6,475 bases of DNA, taken from contig CAZXDP010000086.1 in assembly GCA_964639255.1 (NCBI GenBank), forward strand, positions 1 through 6,475. The letters run 5' to 3'. This stretch comes from NZQO01 sp964639255. GTDB lineage: Bacteria; Bacteroidota; Bacteroidia; Flavobacteriales; Flavobacteriaceae. The notes under the pieces are model-generated. The model searched no databases, was not told the DNA's origin, and saw only the letters and a program-made list of their open reading frames with translations. A program made the translations under genes and the position numbers. Each line of letters begins with the position of its first letter. The stretch's first letter is position 1. Shown here one piece after another: positions 1-4,595 of the stretch.

Positions 1-43
1 CTATAGACGCACAAATTTAACTTACAGAAAGTATTCACGATTC

Positions 44-907
44 ATGAGACAACTCAAAATCACCAAGCAGGTAACCAACCGGGAAACTGCTTCTTTAGAC
101 AAGTACCTTCAGGAAATAGGGAAAGTTGACCTCATCACTGCAGAACAGGAAGTAGAATTGGCACAGCGAATCAAAGCGGGCGACCAGCGTGCTTTGGAAA
201 AATTGACAAAGGCCAATCTACGTTTCGTTGTTTCTGTGGCCAAACAGTACCAAAATCAGGGATTGACCCTTCCTGACCTTATCAATGAGGGAAATCTCGG
301 GTTGATCAAGGCCGCCCAGCGATTTGACGAGACCCGCGGGTTCAAGTTCATATCGTATGCCGTTTGGTGGATTCGCCAATCTATATTGCAGGCATTGGCA
401 GAACAATCCCGTATCGTGCGCCTACCGCTAAACAAAATTGGCAGCATCAACAAAATCAACAAGATGTACGCCTATCTTGAGCAAGCCAACGAGCGTCCAC
501 CCTCTGCCGAGGAAATCGCAAAAGAACTGGACATGACCATTAGCGATGTAAAGCAATCTATGAAAAATTCTGGCCGCCACGTCTCTATGGACGCGCCTTT
601 GGTGGAAGGGGAAGACAGCAATCTGTACGATGTACTTCGTAGTGGCGAGTCGCCCAACCCAGACCGCACCTTGTTGCACGAATCGCTTCGAACCGAAATA
701 GAAAGGGCTTTGGAAACCCTTACTCCACGGGAAGCAGATGTTATTCGATTGTATTTTGGGCTAGGTGACCAGCATCCCATGACTTTGGAAGAGATAGGCG
801 AGACCTTCGACTTAACCCGCGAACGCGTACGCCAAATCAAGGAAAAAGCCATAAGACGTCTCAAACATACCTCTAGAAGTAAGATATTGAAGACCTATTT
901 AGGTTAA
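44..907 (+). CDS. rpoD: Primary (housekeeping) RNA polymerase sigma factor, RpoD/SigA, Bacteroidota short form
   Basis: This is the sigma-70 family subunit that gives core RNA polymerase its promoter specificity for most genes. The 287-residue protein lacks region 1.1 and the long non-conserved insert of proteobacterial RpoD, as is normal in Bacteroidota. Region 1.2 covers about residues 15-50. Region 2 covers about 52-128, with the core-binding motif DLINEGNLGLIKAAQRFD at 78-95 and the -10 recognition and melting stretch around FISYAVWWIRQSI (102-114). Region 3 covers about 129-205. Region 4 covers about 213-287, with the -35-reading helix-turn-helix TLEEIGETFDLTRERVRQIK at 247-266. The start MRQLKITKQVTNRE matches the usual N-terminus of flavobacterial RpoD, which fixes the ATG at 44. 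No clear Shine-Dalgarno sequence precedes it. The gene is intact and is followed by two terminator-like hairpins. Only 43 bases of upstream DNA are visible, so its promoter cannot be judged. Confidence 0.98.
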   Translation: MRQLKITKQVTNRETASLDKYLQEIGKVDLITAEQEVELAQRIKAGDQRALEKLTKANLRFVVSVAKQYQNQGLTLPDLINEGNLGLIKAAQRFDETRGFKFISYAVWWIRQSILQALAEQSRIVRLPLNKIGSINKINKMYAYLEQANERPPSAEEIAKELDMTISDVKQSMKNSGRHVSMDAPLVEGEDSNLYDVLRSGESPNPDRTLLHESLRTEIERALETLTPREADVIRLYFGLGDQHPMTLEEIGETFDLTRERVRQIKEKAIRRLKHTSRSKILKTYLG

Positions 908-928
908 ATTGCCTAAATTTGCAGTTAC

Positions 929-958
929 AACAGTTACAAACATAACTGTTCGTTTTTT
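929..958 (+). terminator. First of two tandem terminator-like hairpins after rpoD
   Basis: An 8-bp perfect stem, AACAGTTA (929-936) with TAACTGTT (943-950), closes a 6-base loop. After CG comes a run of six T (953-958). The stem is AT-rich, so on its own it would be a weak intrinsic terminator. The left arm sits inside a tandem 9-base repeat, CAGTTACAA twice at 922-930 and 931-939. Confidence 0.5.
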
Positions 959-970
959 GATTGATGAATG

Positions 971-999
971 ACCTCCGGCTGATTACCGGAGGTTTTTTT
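971..999 (+). terminator. Rho-independent terminator after rpoD
   Basis: A perfect GC-rich 8-bp stem, ACCTCCGG (971-978) with CCGGAGGT (986-993), closes a 7-base loop and runs directly into seven T (993-999). This is a textbook intrinsic terminator. It lies 64 bases after the rpoD stop and separates rpoD from the BLUF-rpe-regulator unit. Confidence 0.9.
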
Positions 1000-1033
1000 A
1001 TACGAAACCCCTTCGGCATACCTTGCGATTTAG

Positions 1034-1041
1034 TATTTTTG
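1034..1041 (+). promoter_or_regulatory. Candidate Bacteroidota -7 promoter element for the BLUF-rpe-regulator unit
   Basis: TATTTTTG matches the Bacteroidota -7 consensus TAnnTTTG exactly. It lies about 35 bases after the rpoD terminator and 22 bases before the BLUF start codon, which would leave a leader of roughly 16 bases. No convincing -33 element (TTG-type) is found at the usual distance upstream, so this rests on one half-site plus position. Confidence 0.45.
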
Positions 1042-1056
1042 AGGTACAACAACCTC
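1041..1056 (+). repeat. Short inverted repeat at the predicted transcription start of the BLUF gene
   Basis: GAGGT (1041-1045) and ACCTC (1052-1056) are perfect 5-base inverted arms with a 6-base spacer. The repeat overlaps the last base of the candidate -7 element and would span the predicted transcription start, where a repressor-type operator could sit. Five-base arms arise often by chance, so only the position makes it notable. Confidence 0.25.
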
Positions 1057-1063
1057 CAGCACA

Positions 1064-1459
1064 ATGCATACTATCAGTTATTTGAGCCGAATTAAGGAAG
1101 GCATAGACGAAAACGCCATTGGCGATGTTTTTGCGATAACCCAAAAAAATAACCTTGCCAACAATATTTCCGGTACCCTCCTTTTTACCGAAGGCTTTTT
1201 TTTCCAAGTACTCGAAGGACCCCGAGCCACCTTGGCCTCTTTGTTTCAGAAAATTCAGCAGGACAAACGCCATAAAGATATCTTACTAATAAAGAATGGT
1301 GCTGTAGAAAAGAGAATGTTCCAGGACTATCGTTCTGGCTTTAGCATTCTTACCACCAAGGAAGAAATAAACCATATTAAAACCTACCTCGATACCATAA
1401 AAATGAGCGGAAACCGTTCTGCCCAAATACATACTATTTTAGAACCTTTTTTACTATAA
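1064..1459 (+). CDS. Stand-alone BLUF-domain (blue-light, FAD-binding) photoreceptor-like protein
   Basis: BLUF domains bind FAD non-covalently and respond to blue light through hydrogen-bond rearrangement around the flavin. They usually signal by protein contact in short proteins such as PixD. The 131-residue protein has one BLUF domain (about 1-96) and a tail (97-131) that could form the capping helices, with no output domain. The flavin-pocket residues are at the expected spacing: Tyr6 in ISYLSR, Asn30 in QKNNLANNISG, and Gln48 in FFFQVLEGP, a hallmark stretch. The conserved RHKD segment is at 69-72. The usual W-x-M near the end of the domain reads Y-R-S here (Tyr89, Ser91 in FQDYRSGFSI), so the semi-conserved Trp and Met are replaced. 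The start ATG begins directly on strand beta-1, as in other short BLUF proteins. The stop lies 4 bases before rpe, which implies co-transcription. The partner is unknown. Family assignment is secure; photoactivity is inference. Confidence 0.93.
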   Translation: MHTISYLSRIKEGIDENAIGDVFAITQKNNLANNISGTLLFTEGFFFQVLEGPRATLASLFQKIQQDKRHKDILLIKNGAVEKRMFQDYRSGFSILTTKEEINHIKTYLDTIKMSGNRSAQIHTILEPFLL

Positions 1460-1463
1460 TATT

Positions 1464-2120
1464 ATGAAACAAACCCTTATCGCCCCTTCCATATTAGCCG
1501 CCGATTTCGCCAACCTGCAACGCGATGTTGCCATGGTAAACGATAGCGAGGCAGATTGGTTCCACCTAGATGTCATGGATGGGGTATTTGTACCTAATAT
1601 CTCCTTCGGCATGCCCGTGATAGAAGCCATCTCCAGGCACGCCAAAAAACCATTGGACGTACACCTAATGATTGTCCAACCAGAACGGTACATCCGAGAA
1701 TTTGCCTTGCTGGGTACACAAACCCTTACGGTTCATTACGAAGCCTCCACCCATTTGCACCGTACATTGCAAGCAATAAAAAATGAAGGAATGAAAGCCG
1801 GAGTGGCTTTGAATCCGCATACGAACGTTTCGGTACTAAAAGATACCCTACAGGAAATTGATTTAGTTTGCCTAATGAGCGTGAACCCTGGGTTCGGCGG
1901 ACAGAGTTTCATTGAAAACACTTACGAAAAGGTAGGCGAATTGAAACAGATGATCACTTCCAAAGGGGCAAGCACCCTTATTGAAATCGATGGCGGGGTG
2001 ACCAGCAAGAATGCCGCCCAACTGGTTGCGGCTGGGGCAGACGTACTGGTAGCGGGAAGCTATGTATTCGGCGCTGAAAATCCATCGCAAACCATTCAAC
2101 ATCTTAAACAGATTACTTAA
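1464..2120 (+). CDS. rpe: Ribulose-phosphate 3-epimerase
   Basis: This cytoplasmic enzyme interconverts D-ribulose 5-phosphate and D-xylulose 5-phosphate in the non-oxidative pentose phosphate pathway. The 218 residues are the full usual length of this TIM-barrel family. Signatures in order are IAPSILAADF (6-15, Ser9), FHLDVMDGVFVPN (33-45, His34 and Asp36), LDVHLMI (64-70, His67), VNPGFGGQSFI (140-150, phosphate loop), EIDGGV (174-179, Asp176) and AGADVLVAGSYVF near the C-terminus. His34, Asp36, His67 and Asp176 are the expected divalent-metal ligands; Asp36 and Asp176 are also the acid/base pair. All are present, so the enzyme should be active. The start lies 4 bases after the BLUF stop and the stop 3 bases before the next start. 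With no Shine-Dalgarno sequence visible, translational coupling is likely. To my knowledge rpe often lies near rpoD in flavobacteria, which would make the BLUF gene the extra element. Confidence 0.97.
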   Translation: MKQTLIAPSILAADFANLQRDVAMVNDSEADWFHLDVMDGVFVPNISFGMPVIEAISRHAKKPLDVHLMIVQPERYIREFALLGTQTLTVHYEASTHLHRTLQAIKNEGMKAGVALNPHTNVSVLKDTLQEIDLVCLMSVNPGFGGQSFIENTYEKVGELKQMITSKGASTLIEIDGGVTSKNAAQLVAAGADVLVAGSYVFGAENPSQTIQHLKQIT

Positions 2121-2123
2121 TCA

Positions 2124-3275
2124 ATGCAGCCCGAAGGCACACCCAGTTTCGACACGTGGACATCCCTATTTCTTTTGGGGGCGGCGCTGGGCTTTTTCTT
2201 GGTAGCAGTGCTCCTTTCCAATAGGCGCATTCGCCGCGACCATACTCCCATTGTACTATTGGTACTGGGCTTTTCGTTGATTATAGTAGAGTACGTCTTC
2301 TATTGGACGGGATACTCACAAACGTATTCACACCTTTATTTCTTCAGCCATAGTTGGTATTTGCTCTTCGGACCTCTGGTATATGGGTACGTAGTACGGT
2401 TCTATGACCGTTCGCTTCATATTTCATGGTATCATTATATTCCCGTCGCGCTTTCCTTTGTGCTCAATGCCATTTATTATGTGCGGTCTAACGGCTATAG
2501 CAACTTACAGGCGCTAGGCGAAGAAGGCCTATTCTATTTTTTCCTATCCATGAGAACCCCTTGGCTAGCCGTGTTCTCCCTATTTTTCTATCTATTCATC
2601 ACGGCAGATTATGTACGGTTTCAACGCCCGGCAACTCTTGGGCATTATACGCGATTAAGAGCACGGTGGACAAGGTTGCTGCTGGGGCTGTTCTTTCTTT
2701 TTTCACTAGCCTTTATCAGCTATTACATTTTGGTTCGCTTTCCGTTCTTTAGTCCAGAATGGGACTATGCCATTTCCTTTACTATGGCCATAGCCATCTA
2801 TACCATAGGTTATATGGTGTATAGGGAACCGGCCATTTTCAATGGTGAAATGCTCTCCAGCTTGTTTCTCACTAATGAAAACGATTCGGAAGAAATACAA
2901 CAAGGAGGTCAATTTTCCGAAGAAACTCTCGAGGAACTATATGCTATGGTGCTAGGCTACATGGAAACCGAAGCGCCGTACCGGGATAACAACTTAAGGC
3001 TAGTGCAGCTTGCCGATGCGCTATCTATGGGCACGCATACACTGTCGAAGGTCGTTAATGAGAAATCTAACAAAAACTTCAACCAGTTCGTGAATGAATT
3101 TCGGCTTCGCGAGGCAGAACGCCTCTTAACAGCGGAAAACGATGCGAGTATAAAGAGCATTTATTACGAGGTAGGCTTCAATACAAAGGCAACGTTCTAC
3201 AAGGCCTTTAAACAAAAGCACCACTGCACACCCACCGAGTATAAAAAACGGCTGAAAACGGTTCAACATTCGTAA
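2124..3275 (+). CDS. Membrane-tethered AraC-family transcriptional regulator with a seven-helix N-terminal domain
   Basis: The 383-residue protein joins an integral membrane domain to a DNA-binding domain. Seven hydrophobic segments lie at about 14-32, 42-63, 71-92, 103-121, 143-164, 184-205 and 214-233. Positive charges cluster after segments 1, 3 and 5 (NRRIRR, RFYDR, RLRARWTR). This predicts N-terminus outside and C-terminus inside, as a DNA-binding tail needs. An acidic linker (about 234-270) leads to the AraC domain at about 272-376. The first helix-turn-helix is around LVQLADALSMGTHTLSKVV (293-311) and the second around SIKSIYYEVGFNTKATFYKAF (342-362, including the family-typical GF motif and the TPTEYKK end). 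The ligand or signal is unknown; no known sensor motif is recognised in the membrane part. It starts 3 bases after the rpe stop, so it should share the BLUF-rpe transcript. Targets are unknown; the two downstream exported-protein genes are candidates by proximity only. Confidence 0.9.
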   Translation: MQPEGTPSFDTWTSLFLLGAALGFFLVAVLLSNRRIRRDHTPIVLLVLGFSLIIVEYVFYWTGYSQTYSHLYFFSHSWYLLFGPLVYGYVVRFYDRSLHISWYHYIPVALSFVLNAIYYVRSNGYSNLQALGEEGLFYFFLSMRTPWLAVFSLFFYLFITADYVRFQRPATLGHYTRLRARWTRLLLGLFFLFSLAFISYYILVRFPFFSPEWDYAISFTMAIAIYTIGYMVYREPAIFNGEMLSSLFLTNENDSEEIQQGGQFSEETLEELYAMVLGYMETEAPYRDNNLRLVQLADALSMGTHTLSKVVNEKSNKNFNQFVNEFRLREAERLLTAENDASIKSIYYEVGFNTKATFYKAFKQKHHCTPTEYKKRLKTVQHS

Positions 3276-3320
3276 ATAGGTTTCGTTTTATAATATTGAA
3301 CGCACAAACGGTTAAAATTT

Positions 3321-3358
3321 AGGAACTTCAGTTTTGTAATCACCAAAACCTAATTCCT
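3321..3358 (+). promoter_or_regulatory. Nested inverted repeat abutting the start codon of the NHL/T9SS gene
   Basis: Two inverted repeats share one centre. The inner arms are GTTTTG (3331-3336) and CAAAAC (3344-3349) around a 7-base loop. The outer arms are AGGAA (3321-3325) and TTCCT (3354-3358). The last arm ends at the base before the ATG at 3359. The region also holds CAGTTTTG (3329-3336), one mismatch from the TAnnTTTG -7 element, without a convincing -33 partner. It could be an operator, a start-site hairpin, or chance in AT-rich DNA. The whole intergenic gap is only 83 bases. Confidence 0.35.
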
Positions 3359-4459
3359 ATGAGACCTTATTTTATTTTCAGTATCGTTGCATTGTTATAC
3401 ATTTTTGAATGTAACGCACAAGATTTTGTTACCTATGTGAGTGATGCCGCAAATTTTAGCAGTGGCCCCTTTAAAATCGTCAAGTTCGATACCAATGGAG
3501 CCAATGCCGAAGTTTTTATAGATGAAAACCTAGCTTGGCCACAAGACATCGTATTTTTGGAAGAGGCGGGCACCGTAATCGTCTCCAACCTCAACTCGGG
3601 CACCATAACGCGCTACCAATCGCAAACCGGCAATTATATAGATGATTTCGCCACGGGCATTGGGGGACCTACAAGAATGGAAATTGGCCCCGACGGCCTA
3701 CTCTATGTGCTGGAGTGGGAAGCCAACGGGAAGGTGCTGCGCTATGAACTGGACGGCACTTTTGTAGATGAATTTACCTCGGTGGGTGTAACCCAGAGCA
3801 TCGGGATGGACTGGGATAGTGCCGGCAATTTGTATGTTTCGTCATTTGGTGGCGCCTTCGTAAGGAAATTCGATGCCAACGGCAATGATTTGGGCATTCA
3901 CATTAACAGCGATCTCTCTGGTCCCACCAATATTTATATAGACGGTGATTTTATACTCGTGCTCGATTGGAACGATGGCATCGTACAACGATTTGATCTG
4001 GCCACAGGTGCTTTCGTAGATACCTTCATCACCGGACTTACGAATCCGGAGGGAATCGATCGATTGCCCAATGGAAATTACCTTATTGGGGATAACGGTA
4101 CCAATTCGGTTAAGGAATTCGATAGCAGCGGTACATTTCTGGGCGAATATACCCAGGGCGGAGACCTCATTACGCCCAATGCAGTGGTTTTGCGCGATGC
4201 CATCTTGGGCGTTTCTGAGACTGAGTACAACCGTGGTTATGTGGTTCCTACAATAGGTGCCCACTTCCGTTTTGAATCGCAAGGGGACTATGATCCAGAA
4301 ATGCTCGAAATCTATAATACCCTAGGGCAACGGGTAACTATCTGGCCACTGCGAACCAACCCAGTTTGGGATGCCAGTGCCATTGCCGAAGGAGTCTATT
4401 TCGTTACCGCTACGGTAAATGGTAAAATTATGCGGCATAAAATAGTTGTAAAGCATTAA
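3359..4459 (+). CDS. Secreted NHL/SMP-30-like beta-propeller protein with T9SS type A sorting domain
   Basis: The 366-residue exported protein has a signal peptide at 1-20 (hydrophobic core FIFSIVALLYIF, predicted cut after CNA before Gln21). Six or so repeated units of about 35-45 residues follow, at roughly 28-58, 59-97, 103-141, 146-180, 187-223 and 228-264. Each has an NHL/SMP-30-like pattern, for example MEIGPDGLLYVLEW and MDWDSAGNLYVSSFGG followed by a strand such as VRKFDANG, which implies one beta-propeller. Residues about 290-366 look like a type A (Por_secretion) C-terminal domain, with LEIYNTLGQRV, then GVYFVTATVNG and the basic end MRHKIVVKH. Such tails route proteins through the type IX secretion system across the outer membrane for release or surface attachment. 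No catalytic residues were identified; propellers of this type often bind ligands or cleave lactones, and nothing here decides which. Start choice is supported by the signal peptide. Confidence 0.88.
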   Translation: MRPYFIFSIVALLYIFECNAQDFVTYVSDAANFSSGPFKIVKFDTNGANAEVFIDENLAWPQDIVFLEEAGTVIVSNLNSGTITRYQSQTGNYIDDFATGIGGPTRMEIGPDGLLYVLEWEANGKVLRYELDGTFVDEFTSVGVTQSIGMDWDSAGNLYVSSFGGAFVRKFDANGNDLGIHINSDLSGPTNIYIDGDFILVLDWNDGIVQRFDLATGAFVDTFITGLTNPEGIDRLPNGNYLIGDNGTNSVKEFDSSGTFLGEYTQGGDLITPNAVVLRDAILGVSETEYNRGYVVPTIGAHFRFESQGDYDPEMLEIYNTLGQRVTIWPLRTNPVWDASAIAEGVYFVTATVNGKIMRHKIVVKH

Positions 4460-4470
4460 AACGAGTACTT

Positions 4471-4502
4471 ATAATACCACGCACGGTACTATTTACTTTT
4501 TT
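4471..4502 (+). terminator. Possible weak terminator after the NHL/T9SS gene
   Basis: ATAATACC (4471-4478) can pair with GGTACTAT (4485-4492) around a 6-base loop with one A-C mismatch. Six T follow at 4497-4502 after TTAC. The imperfect, AT-rich stem and the 4-base gap before the T-run make it weak. Its position 11 bases after the stop codon supports it. Confidence 0.35.
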
Positions 4503-4521
4503 CGTATCTTAAGGGAATGCG

Positions 4522-4556
4522 GTAAGTAGGTATTCGATACCCTTACAAGTAGGGTA
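4522..4556 (+). promoter_or_regulatory. Competing inverted and direct repeats in the leader of the large propeller gene
   Basis: The central segment ATACCCTTAC (4537-4546) can pair in two ways. To the left it pairs with GTAAG-TA-GGTAT (4522-4533, two-base bulge, TCG loop), giving ten base pairs. To the right, TACCCT (4538-4543) pairs with AGGGTA (4551-4556) around seven bases. The two flanking copies, AAGTAGGTA (4524-4532) and AAGTAGGGTA (4547-4556), form a direct repeat 23 bases apart. The block lies about 40-75 bases before the start codon at 4596. It may be a regulator-binding site with two half-sites, or an RNA leader with exclusive hairpins; the sequence does not decide. Confidence 0.4.
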
Positions 4557-4595
4557 AACTCCTCAACATCTGTTATAGCTTAAAACCACCACCAT

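Noticed and set aside
1..43. Promoter of rpoD
   Set aside because: Only 43 bases are visible and TAACTTAC is a poor match to the -7 consensus; nothing can be supported.
472..864. 130-codon reading frame on the minus strand opposite rpoD
   Set aside because: It is fully antisense to the highly conserved rpoD gene and its translation shows no recognisable family; it is a shadow of codon bias on the other strand.
3276..3320. Terminator after the AraC-family gene
   Set aside because: No stem followed by a T-run is present in this stretch; the T-rich bases near 3281-3290 have no paired arms before them.
3842..4282. 146-codon reading frame on the minus strand opposite the NHL/T9SS gene
   Set aside because: It lies entirely inside a well-supported secreted-protein gene and its translation has no domain-like pattern.
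4500..4595. Promoter for the large propeller gene
   Set aside because: TATCTTAA (4505-4512) and TAGCTTAA (4575-4582) match only part of TAnnTTTG and neither has a -33 partner at a good distance.
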